Made by a program: the position numbers and the translations under genes. A model generated the notes under the pieces. It ran no database searches. It saw nothing but the letters and a program-made list of their open reading frames with translations, and had not been told where the DNA came from. Positions 1 to 5,540 of a stretch of 5,540 bases of DNA are shown one piece after another. Origin of the DNA: RUG11690 sp045616665 (GTDB taxonomy: Bacteria; Bacteroidota; Bacteroidia; Bacteroidales; WCHB1-69); contig JAZLHE010000039.1 in the NCBI GenBank assembly GCA_045616665.1, forward strand, positions 1 to 5,540, in the 5' to 3' direction. Numbering within the stretch: the stretch's first letter is position 1; each line of letters starts with the position of its first letter.

Positions 1-89
1 CAAAAGATGTTGCTTGGCTTGAATGGATAAGGCGCGTATGGACAATTTTGACTACAGGCATTTCTAAGTATAAAAGAGTTGGTAAATGA
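1..89 (+). CDS. 3' end of an unidentified upstream gene (partial)
   Basis: An open frame enters from the left edge (first full codon at 3) and gives 28 residues before TGA at 87-89. The tail is tryptophan-rich and basic (it contains WLEWIRRVW and ends KRVGK). I do not recognise it; it does not resemble the C-terminus I would expect for HsdM. The stop overlaps the hsdS start in an ATGA arrangement, typical of translationally coupled genes, so this frame is probably real and in the same operon as hsdS. Extra genes between hsdM and hsdS are common in type I loci. With only 28 residues visible, the frame could still be fortuitous; the overlap is the main support. Confidence 0.5.
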   Translation, partial: KDVAWLEWIRRVWTILTTGISKYKRVGK

Positions 90-1912
90 GCAAGATTGAT
101 GACTTGATAAAGAAGTATTGCCCCAACGGGGTTGAGTATAAACCGCTCGGTGAAGTAACATTGATGGAACGAGGAACTTCCCTTACGCAAAAAAATGCTC
201 AGGCTGGTGAATATCCTGTTATTTCCGGAGGCCGTGAACCTGCTTTTTACTGTAATCGTTTTAATCGAAGTGGTGAAACTATTACTGTTGCTGGAAGTGG
301 TGCTGGTGCCGGATACGTCCAATACTGGAATCGTGAAATTTTTGTTTGTGATGCTTTTTCTATTAAAGGTGGAGAAGGATTAGACACTAAATATGTGTAT
401 TATTACCTGACCAATATCCAAGATAAAATTTATAGTACAAAAAAAGGTGGTGGAGTTCCTCATGTTCATATTTCGAGCATAGATAAGTTTATCATCCCTG
501 TACCTCCTTTGGAGGTGCAGCGTGAAATAGTCCAGATACTGGACAATTTCACGATGCTCACAGCGGAGCTTTCAGCGGAGCTTTCAGCTCGCAAAAAGCA
601 ATATGAATTTTATCGTGACCAGTTACTTACGTTTAATAATGAAGTTTCTTATACACCTCTTGGTGAGTTGTTCGATTTCAGAAATGGATTGTCTAAAGGA
701 AAAGAATTCTTTGGCAGAGGAACGCCTTTTGTAAGTTTTAGTGATGTTTTTAACCATCGATTCCTTCATAAGTCAGACATTAAGTCTCTTGTTGAATGTT
801 CTGATGATGAAAAACAAAAACTTCACATTGGGCGAGGGGATGTCCTTTTTACAAGAACGTCAGAAACTGCAGAGGATGTTGGTCGTTCATCAGTAATGCT
901 TGATGATATTGGAGATTGTGTCTTTAATGGATTTTCAATAAGAGCAACTCCTAAGACTGATAAGTTGATTCCTGAATATTGTGCATATTGCTTCGACACA
1001 TATTCGTTTAGAAACTATGTCACAAAAAATTGCTCTTTCACAACAAGAGCATCATTAACAGGAGCGACAATAGCGGAGTACAAACTTCCTGTGCCATCTA
1101 TTAATGTTCAAAAACGTATCGTAAAAGTTCTTGATAATTTTGAAGCAATCTGTTCTGACCTAAAAATTGGTTTGCCTGCTGAGATTGAACTGCGTAAAAA
1201 GCAGTATGAATATTACCGTGATATGCTGCTAAGTTTTGAGCCGCTTGGCACAGTTCTTGCTAAGCAAGCAAGCAAGCAAGCAATAATTAGTCTCTATCAG
1301 TATGTTTATGGGTATGCAGAAATAACTCTTGGAGATATAGCTTTAGATATGTACCGTGGTAGTGGCATAACGAGAGACCAGGTGACGAACGAAGGTATTC
1401 CCTGTGTTCGTTACGGTGAGATTTATACCACCTATGGAATCCATTTTGACAAGTGCATTTCTCATACAAATCTGGACAATATTCAAAATCCAAAATATTT
1501 TGAAAATGGGGATATCATCTTTGCTATTACTGGAGAAAGCATTGAAGATATCGCAAAGTGTACAGCCTATGTGGGAAAGGAAAAATGCCTTGCCGGAGGT
1601 GATACGGTTGTGATGAAGCATGAGCAAAATGCAAAGTATTTGTCTTATGCCCTATCCACCACAGATGCCGTTAAGCAAAAAGGAAAAGGCAAGGTCAAGA
1701 GTAAAGTTGTTCACTCCAGTGTTCCTTCTTTGGCTGCAATTACAATTCCTCTTCCATCCCTTGCTGAACAAGAACGTATCGTAGCGATTCTAGACCGCTT
1801 TGATGCCCTTGTCAATGATATTTCCACTGGCATACCAGCCGAAATTGAATCCCGTAAGAAACAATACGAGTATTACCGTGATAAATTGCTGACTTTCAAG
1901 AATATCTCATAA
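86..1912 (+). CDS. hsdS: Type I restriction-modification specificity subunit HsdS with three TRDs
   Basis: HsdS is the DNA-recognition subunit that with HsdM forms the methyltransferase and with HsdR the restriction complex. Each half normally has one TRD reading half of a split target, followed by a long spacer helix. Here the 608 residues hold three such units: TRD1 about 17-140 with helix 140-183, TRD2 about 189-337 with helix 337-384, and TRD3 about 412-558 with helix 558-604. The helices share RKKQYE(F/Y)YRD at 169-178, 370-379 and 590-599, followed by LL(T/S)F, and each starts with an (V/E)Q(R/K/E)(E/R)IV..LD.F block. A usual HsdS has about 400-450 residues and two units. Two in-frame tandem repeats lie at residues 159-168 (12-bp units) and 393-399 (AAGC units). 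The ATG at 86 is supported by the ATGA overlap with the upstream gene and by a normal MSKIDDLIKKYCPNGVEYKPLG beginning; the ribosome site (AAGAG about 10 bases upstream) is weak. HsdS family assignment is very safe; the effect of the third TRD is unknown. Confidence 0.95.
   Translation: MSKIDDLIKKYCPNGVEYKPLGEVTLMERGTSLTQKNAQAGEYPVISGGREPAFYCNRFNRSGETITVAGSGAGAGYVQYWNREIFVCDAFSIKGGEGLDTKYVYYYLTNIQDKIYSTKKGGGVPHVHISSIDKFIIPVPPLEVQREIVQILDNFTMLTAELSAELSARKKQYEFYRDQLLTFNNEVSYTPLGELFDFRNGLSKGKEFFGRGTPFVSFSDVFNHRFLHKSDIKSLVECSDDEKQKLHIGRGDVLFTRTSETAEDVGRSSVMLDDIGDCVFNGFSIRATPKTDKLIPEYCAYCFDTYSFRNYVTKNCSFTTRASLTGATIAEYKLPVPSINVQKRIVKVLDNFEAICSDLKIGLPAEIELRKKQYEYYRDMLLSFEPLGTVLAKQASKQAIISLYQYVYGYAEITLGDIALDMYRGSGITRDQVTNEGIPCVRYGEIYTTYGIHFDKCISHTNLDNIQNPKYFENGDIIFAITGESIEDIAKCTAYVGKEKCLAGGDTVVMKHEQNAKYLSYALSTTDAVKQKGKGKVKSKVVHSSVPSLAAITIPLPSLAEQERIVAILDRFDALVNDISTGIPAEIESRKKQYEYYRDKLLTFKNIS
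561..588 (+). repeat. 12-bp tandem repeat (CAGCGGAGCTTT) in hsdS spacer helix
   Basis: Two perfect copies of a 12-bp unit at 561-572 and 573-584 are followed by the first four bases of a third. They encode TAEL-SAEL-SA at residues 159-168, in the helix joining TRD1 and TRD2. In EcoR124I and EcoR124II, two versus three copies of a 12-bp repeat encoding TAEL change the spacer of the recognised sequence by one base. The unit length, encoded motif and location match that precedent. Copy-number variation here is inferred, not seen. Confidence 0.85.
1262..1283 (+). repeat. Tetranucleotide microsatellite (AAGC)5 between TRD2 and TRD3 modules of hsdS
   Basis: Five perfect tandem AAGC units (1262-1281) plus a partial AA, 22 bases in all, encode KQASKQA at residues 393-399. 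A unit length of four is not a multiple of three, so loss or gain of one unit shifts frame. The tract lies just after the second spacer helix (ends about residue 384), where a normal HsdS would finish. Tetranucleotide tracts are classic slipped-strand phase-variation elements in R-M genes of Haemophilus. Five copies is a short tract, so mutability may be modest. Confidence 0.85.
1284..1290 (+). other. Paired out-of-frame stop codons directly after the AAGC tract
   Basis: TAA at 1284-1286 and TAG at 1288-1290 cover the two frames not used by the present five-copy allele. Working through the codons, a four-copy allele would read AAG CAA GCA AGC AAG CAA then TAA, giving 398 residues. A six-copy allele would read eight repeat codons, AAT AAT, then TAG, giving 402 residues. 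Either product would have two complete TRD-helix units. Confidence 0.8.
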
Positions 1913-1943
1913 ATCGGTGTGTTTTTTTTGTTATTTTAGGGTA

Positions 1944-1952
1944 TGGTATAAA
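1944..1952 (+). promoter_or_regulatory. Possible extended -10 promoter upstream of the ATPase gene
   Basis: The 63-nt gap after hsdS contains TG-G-TATAAA (TG at 1944-1945, hexamer 1947-1952), close to an extended -10 element, about 24 bases before the ATG at 1976. The region around -35 is a run of T (1922-1929) without a good TTGACA match. Such a site could let the ATPase-HNH pair be expressed separately from hsdS. AT-rich gaps yield such matches by chance, so confidence is low. Confidence 0.3.
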
Positions 1953-1975
1953 GTTGAAAATGAATTGGTTTCTTG

Positions 1976-3265
1976 ATGCTTAAATCAATAGTTACAAAAA
2001 ATGTTGGCCCGGTTGAATTGAATGTTGAATTCGGTTCGCGTCTTAATGTTTTTACTGGTGATAATGGCTTAGGTAAAAGTTTTTTGCTCGATGCAATTTG
2101 GTTTGCTTTGACGCAAAAGTGGCCTGCCGAATCAAATCCAAATTTATCGACTGGATTTGTGGGTCGTCCGAAATTACCGAGTAAATTGTCAAAGATTAAT
2201 TTTCAGTTGTCTCAGAAAAACGAAGTGCTCCCTTTTGAAACTGTTTTTAATCGTGAAAAACAGAATTGGGAACTGGCTCAAGGTAAAATTTTTCTTGGCA
2301 GTACCTGGAAAAGTAGCTTGGTCATTTACGCACTGGCTGACGGTAGCTTTTGCGTTTGGGATCCTGTACGAGCATTCCGCTATGACGGTGTAGATTTTCA
2401 AAAAGCCAGTAATGTTGCTTTCGCTTTTAATTCCCAAGAAATTTGGAATGGGCTAAAGCAAAATGAAAAAAATACAATCAACGGTCTAATCGCAGACCTG
2501 TGTTCGTGGCAAGATAAAAACGGATTTGAGTTTAAATGTCTGTTGAAATTGTTAGAGGCTCTGTCTCCTCCAGATTTCAAACTTTCCATAGGTGAGCAGA
2601 CTAGACTTTCCTTAAACGATGTCCGTAACATTCCTACCATAAAAATGCCTTACGGTAGTGTGCCTGTATTGCACGCCTCTGCTGCAATAAGACGGATTCT
2701 TTCCATAGCTTATTGTATAACTTGGGCTTTTAGCGAACATTTAAAAGCTTGCAAAATTACTGGCCAAAAACAAGTTTCGCAAATCACCTTTTTGATTGAT
2801 GAAGTTGAATCTCATTTGCATCCTAGTTGGCAGAAAAAGGTGATGCGAGCGTTGCTTTCTTCTGTTGAAACATTGCTTAAGGATGTTAAGGGTAGTGCTC
2901 AAATTATTGCGACGACTCATTCTCCTTTGGTGATGGTTTCTTTGGAAGATTTCTTTGATCCTGAAAAAGACAAGTGGTTTGATTTTGACTCCGGAAAAAA
3001 GGGGACAATTCATTTTACCGAACGTGAATTTACGAAGTTAGGTACCTCTGATATTTGGCTGGAAAGCAAAGCTTTTGATATGGATTCAACCCGTTCAGTT
3101 GATTCTTCCAAATTGATAAAGCGGATATATGCTGAACTACGCGACGAAAATATCAATAAGGAAAGAGTTCGGGATCTGTATGGAAAATTGTTACAAAGGC
3201 TGTCTCCTGTGGATGACGAGTTGTTCTTGATTCGCCATATGTGTCAAAAGAAAGGAGTCCTTTGA
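1976..3265 (+). CDS. AAA/ABC-type ATPase of a two-gene ATPase-HNH defence module (PtuA-like)
   Basis: The 429-residue product has the P-loop of the SMC/RecF/OLD-like ATPases: Walker A GDNGLGKS at residues 28-35, Walker B FLIDEVESHLHPSW with D275 and E276, and a switch histidine in ATTHSP (H315). HASAAIRR at 233-240, before the Walker B strand, probably takes the place of the ABC signature. The protein is short and I see no long coiled coil, unlike Rad50 or SMC. Its partner is the HNH gene that overlaps its stop by one base, as in Septu (ATPase PtuA, nuclease PtuB) and the effector pair of Ec78-type retrons. The expected role is to sense infection or bind DNA and control the nuclease. The ATG at 1976 is preferred to the TTG just before it at 1973, though neither has a clear ribosome site. 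Lysine codons are mostly AAA, unlike hsdR. ATPase fold is sure; the Septu-like label is moderate. Confidence 0.85.
   Translation: MLKSIVTKNVGPVELNVEFGSRLNVFTGDNGLGKSFLLDAIWFALTQKWPAESNPNLSTGFVGRPKLPSKLSKINFQLSQKNEVLPFETVFNREKQNWELAQGKIFLGSTWKSSLVIYALADGSFCVWDPVRAFRYDGVDFQKASNVAFAFNSQEIWNGLKQNEKNTINGLIADLCSWQDKNGFEFKCLLKLLEALSPPDFKLSIGEQTRLSLNDVRNIPTIKMPYGSVPVLHASAAIRRILSIAYCITWAFSEHLKACKITGQKQVSQITFLIDEVESHLHPSWQKKVMRALLSSVETLLKDVKGSAQIIATTHSPLVMVSLEDFFDPEKDKWFDFDSGKKGTIHFTEREFTKLGTSDIWLESKAFDMDSTRSVDSSKLIKRIYAELRDENINKERVRDLYGKLLQRLSPVDDELFLIRHMCQKKGVL
3253..3257 (+). promoter_or_regulatory. Ribosome binding site AGGAG that sets the HNH gene start
   Basis: AGGAG (within AAAGGAG) inside the end of the ATPase gene lies seven bases before the ATG at 3265. 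It is the best ribosome site in the window and decides the start in favour of ATG 3265 over the in-frame GTG at 3241, which would lie upstream of it. Confidence 0.8.
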
Positions 3266-3864
3266 TGATTCCTGTGAAACAGATGCCGGAACCGCCTGAG
3301 TTTGATGAGAAGGTTCGAAAGCCAGGAAATAAGTGGCTTGCCGATCCTAAAAATGCGAATGTTAATCCAAGTAAGTATAAGAATTTTTGGACTCGCTGCC
3401 TTCCCGATTTAGCTGATGCATACGGGCATATGTGCGCTTACCTTGCGATATATTTTGATTCTGCGTTTGGTGCGGATTCTGTGGATCATTTTATTCCAAA
3501 GTCAGATCCAATAAAAGGAAAAAGCCTCACTTATGAATGGAGCAATTATCGTCTAAGTTGTCTAGGAGAAAATCGAAAAAAGAATGTCTCGATTTCTCCG
3601 ATTGATCCTTTTACGATGGAACCAGAATCTTTTTTCATTGATTTCTCTGATGGACATGTTTTCCCAAATCCTGCTAAGGATGCTATTTACCAGCAGGATT
3701 GTAAAGATGCTATTATCGCATTGAATTTGAATAATCCGATCAATTGCAAAATGCGAAAAAGTTGCTATTTACGTTACTTGAAAGGTGAGTGGACTGAGTT
3801 GGGGATGCAAAGAGAATCTCCTTTTGTTTGGCAAGAAATTTGTAGGCAGGGGCTTAAAAAATAA
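3265..3864 (+). CDS. HNH endonuclease-like protein, partner of the ATPase (PtuB-like)
   Basis: The 199-residue product has an HNH (beta-beta-alpha metal) core: VDHFIPKS with D74-H75, then YEWSNYRLSC with N94, then N103 followed by RKK at 104-106, and a DPF at 114-116. This is the nuclease pattern of the retron-associated/Septu HNH proteins, which cut nucleic acid when released or activated by their ATPase. The N-terminus is proline-rich (MPEPPEFDEKVRKPG) and the C-terminal 80 residues have no motif I can name. The Cys pairs often seen flanking this core (CxxC-type, zinc-binding) are each reduced to one: C57 in CAYL and C99 in SCLGEN. Start chosen from AGGAG at 3253-3257 and TGATG overlap with the ATPase stop, which implies coupled, matched expression. 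Whether the target is DNA or RNA cannot be told. Confidence 0.8.
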   Translation: MIPVKQMPEPPEFDEKVRKPGNKWLADPKNANVNPSKYKNFWTRCLPDLADAYGHMCAYLAIYFDSAFGADSVDHFIPKSDPIKGKSLTYEWSNYRLSCLGENRKKNVSISPIDPFTMEPESFFIDFSDGHVFPNPAKDAIYQQDCKDAIIALNLNNPINCKMRKSCYLRYLKGEWTELGMQRESPFVWQEICRQGLKK

Positions 3865-3867
3865 TTC

Positions 3868-5540
3868 ATGCAGTACAATACCGTAGCAGAAACATCTGAA
3901 GCAACTGTGGTTGCAGAATACACCCCGGCTCGTTCCCGTTCCGATGCCTACCAGAGTGAGGCTGATCTGGAACGAGAATTCATAAAAATGCTTCAGAATC
4001 AAGGCTATGGTTATAAACAAATTCAATCCGAAGATGACTTGGTTCGAAACCTCAGGACCCAAATCGAGAATTTGAATAACTTCAAGTTTACCGATGGGGA
4101 ATGGGGCCGATTCTTTTCGGAATTTATTGCCAACAAGAATGAAGGTATTGTTGAAAAGACCCGGACAATCCAAGAGGATTATGTCAAGACACTAAAGACT
4201 GATAAGGGTGCATCCAAGAATATCAAGCTGATAGACAAGGCGAATATCCACAACAACACTCTTCAGGTCATTAACCAGTACGAAGAAGATCAGGGCTCTC
4301 ATAATACCCGTTACGACGTTTCCATCTTGGTCAACGGTTTGCCTTTGGTTCACGTAGAATTGAAGCGTAGGGGCGTTGCAATCCGTGAAGCCTTCAATCA
4401 GATTAACCGTTATCAGCGTGATTCTTTTTGGGCTGGATCCGGCCTTTATGAGTATGTACAGATTTTCGTAATCAGTAATGGCACTCATACCAAGTACTAC
4501 TCCAATACCACCCGCAATGCCCATATCAAGGAACTTGCTGTAGGAGGTTCCAAGAAGAACATCAAGACAAGCAACAGTTTTGAATTCACCAGTTTTTGGG
4601 CAGATGGCAACAACAAGAATATCCCGGATTTGGTTGATTTTACCAAGACCTTCCTTGCCAAGCACACAATTTTAAACATTCTTACCAAGTATTGCGTATT
4701 TACATCTGAAGAATTGCTTCTGGTAATGCGTCCGTACCAGATTACCGCCACAGAACGTATTTTGAACCGTATTACCATTGCCAACAATTACAAGACGATG
4801 GGCAAGTTGGACGCTGGTGGCTACATCTGGCACACGACTGGTTCGGGCAAAACCTTGACCAGCTTCAAGACCGCAGTTCTGGCCAGTGGCCTGGATTACG
4901 TGGATAAGGTTCTTTTTGTAGTTGACCGCCAGGATTTGGACTACCAAACCATGAAGGAATATGACCGTTTCCAAAAGGGAGCGGCCAATGGCAATAAGTC
5001 CACCAAGATTCTACAGGACCAGCTGGAAGACCGAAATCAGAAGGGCGGTCATCACGAATACAAGATTATCGTGACCACAATCCAAAAACTGGGTTGTTTC
5101 ATTACCAAAAACAAGACTCACGATATCTACAAGAAACATATTGTATTTGTTTTCGATGAATGCCATCGTAGTCATTTTGGCGAACTGCATCAAAAAATCA
5201 CCAAGACTTTCAAGAATTATCATCTGTTCGGCTTCACAGGGACTCCTATATTTCCTCAGAATGCTGGCAGCAGCAAGAATCCGCTGCTGAAGACTACTGA
5301 ACAGGCCTTTGGCGATAAGCTGCATCATTACACCATTGTGAATGCAATTAACGATGGTAATGTACTGCCGTTCCGCATAGACTATATCAATACGGTTCAG
5401 GTAAAAAAGAACCTGGTTGATAAGAAAGTCTCTGCAATTGATACAGAAGAAGCTATGAGCGATCCGAAGAGGATTGCCGAGATTGTTTCCTATGTTCTTG
5501 AACATTTTGATCAAAAGACAAAGCGTAATACGTTCTATCA
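3868..5540 (+). CDS. hsdR: Type I restriction subunit HsdR, EcoR124I-like (5' part, runs off the window)
   Basis: HsdR is the motor and nuclease subunit of type I R-M: it translocates DNA using ATP and cuts unmodified DNA away from the target. The 557 codons present show the PD-(D/E)xK nuclease as D150, E164 and K166 (RYDVSILVNGLPLVHVELK), with the same spacing as EcoR124I D151/E165/K167, and a QxxxY motif at Q178-Y182. Helicase motifs follow: HTTGSGKT at 322-329 (K328), VLFVVDRQDLDYQT (motif Ia), DECH at 430-433 and GFTGTP at 455-460. Stretches such as GVAIREAFNQI, LLVMRPYQI and DYQTMKEY match EcoR124I HsdR as I remember it. EcoR124I HsdR is about 1,040 residues, so roughly half is missing to the right; nothing suggests disruption. 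ATG 3868 is three bases after the HNH stop; the nearest Shine-Dalgarno-like run (AGGGG, 3848-3852) is rather far. Codon use is richer in AAG, AAC and ACC than in the ATPase and HNH genes. Confidence 0.96.
   Translation, partial: MQYNTVAETSEATVVAEYTPARSRSDAYQSEADLEREFIKMLQNQGYGYKQIQSEDDLVRNLRTQIENLNNFKFTDGEWGRFFSEFIANKNEGIVEKTRTIQEDYVKTLKTDKGASKNIKLIDKANIHNNTLQVINQYEEDQGSHNTRYDVSILVNGLPLVHVELKRRGVAIREAFNQINRYQRDSFWAGSGLYEYVQIFVISNGTHTKYYSNTTRNAHIKELAVGGSKKNIKTSNSFEFTSFWADGNNKNIPDLVDFTKTFLAKHTILNILTKYCVFTSEELLLVMRPYQITATERILNRITIANNYKTMGKLDAGGYIWHTTGSGKTLTSFKTAVLASGLDYVDKVLFVVDRQDLDYQTMKEYDRFQKGAANGNKSTKILQDQLEDRNQKGGHHEYKIIVTTIQKLGCFITKNKTHDIYKKHIVFVFDECHRSHFGELHQKITKTFKNYHLFGFTGTPIFPQNAGSSKNPLLKTTEQAFGDKLHHYTIVNAINDGNVLPFRIDYINTVQVKKNLVDKKVSAIDTEEAMSDPKRIAEIVSYVLEHFDQKTKRNTFY

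Noticed and set aside
189..445. A7 runs at 189-195 and 439-445 in TRD1 as phase-variation tracts
   Set aside because: Runs of seven A are common in AT-rich DNA, sit inside the TRD rather than at a module border, and have no arranged alternative stops. Slippage is possible but not special.
1349..1912. TRD3 module expressed as a separate half-HsdS from ATG 1349
   Set aside because: This internal ATG (residue 422) would cut off the start of TRD3, and the only Shine-Dalgarno-like run (GGAG, 1331-1334) is too far upstream.
1913..1940. T8 run after hsdS as a transcription terminator
   Set aside because: No stem-loop precedes the T run; the adjacent sequence has no inverted repeat I can see.
1960..1983. 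Mini-ORF of seven codons (ATG 1960 to TAA 1981-1983) overlapping the ATPase start
   Set aside because: It has no ribosome site and such mini-ORFs are frequent by chance; a leader or coupling role has no support.
3241..3264. GTG at 3241 as start of the HNH gene (207 aa)
   Set aside because: A strong AGGAG lies downstream of it and is well spaced for ATG 3265, which also forms the TGATG overlap with the ATPase gene.
3769..5514. Several minus-strand open frames of 96-167 codons across hsdR and the HNH gene end
   Set aside because: They lie opposite a clear hsdR with all its motifs, overlap each other and have no recognisable domains; they are antisense shadows.

Overview
The window is a stretch of a type I restriction-modification (R-M) locus, all on the + strand, with a second probable defence module inside it. 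The HsdR resembles the EcoR124I/EcoprrI (type IC) family. No hsdM is present; it presumably lies upstream or beyond the window. The host cannot be fixed from sequence. Moderate-to-low GC, frequent AAG/AAC/ACC codons in hsdR and HsdS helices of the RKKQYEYYRD type would suit a gut or rumen anaerobe (Fibrobacter-like is a guess).

Layout: (1) 1-89, the last 28 codons of an unidentified gene whose stop overlaps the next start (ATGA). (2) 86-1912, hsdS, 608 aa, about 200 aa longer than a usual HsdS because it carries three target-recognition domains (TRDs), each followed by a conserved helix, instead of two. (3) 1913-1975, a 63-nt gap with a possible extended -10 promoter. (4) 1976-3265 and 3265-3864, an AAA/ABC-type ATPase gene and an HNH-nuclease gene, overlapping by one base; together they look like a Septu (PtuA/PtuB)-like pair. 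(5) 3868 to the window end, the first 557 codons of hsdR with the nuclease motif and the first helicase motifs. There is no gene-free stretch longer than 300 bases.

The most notable feature is in hsdS. Five tandem copies of AAGC (1262-1281) lie exactly where a normal two-TRD HsdS would end and the third TRD module begins. With five copies the frame continues into the third module. Losing or gaining one copy leads at once to a stop (TAA 1284-1286 or TAG 1288-1290), predicting a 398- or 402-aa protein of canonical HsdS size. This looks like a slipped-strand switch between a two-TRD and a three-TRD specificity subunit. The same gene also has a 12-bp tandem repeat (561-588) encoding TAEL/SAEL in the first spacer helix, the same kind of repeat that changes target spacing in EcoR124I versus EcoR124II.

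Working together: HsdS (with an unseen HsdM) would set methylation and cleavage specificity, and HsdR would translocate and cut DNA. The ATPase-HNH pair occupies the slot between hsdS and hsdR that the anticodon nuclease PrrC holds in the Escherichia coli prr locus, so it may be a back-up or guard defence; that functional link is inference.
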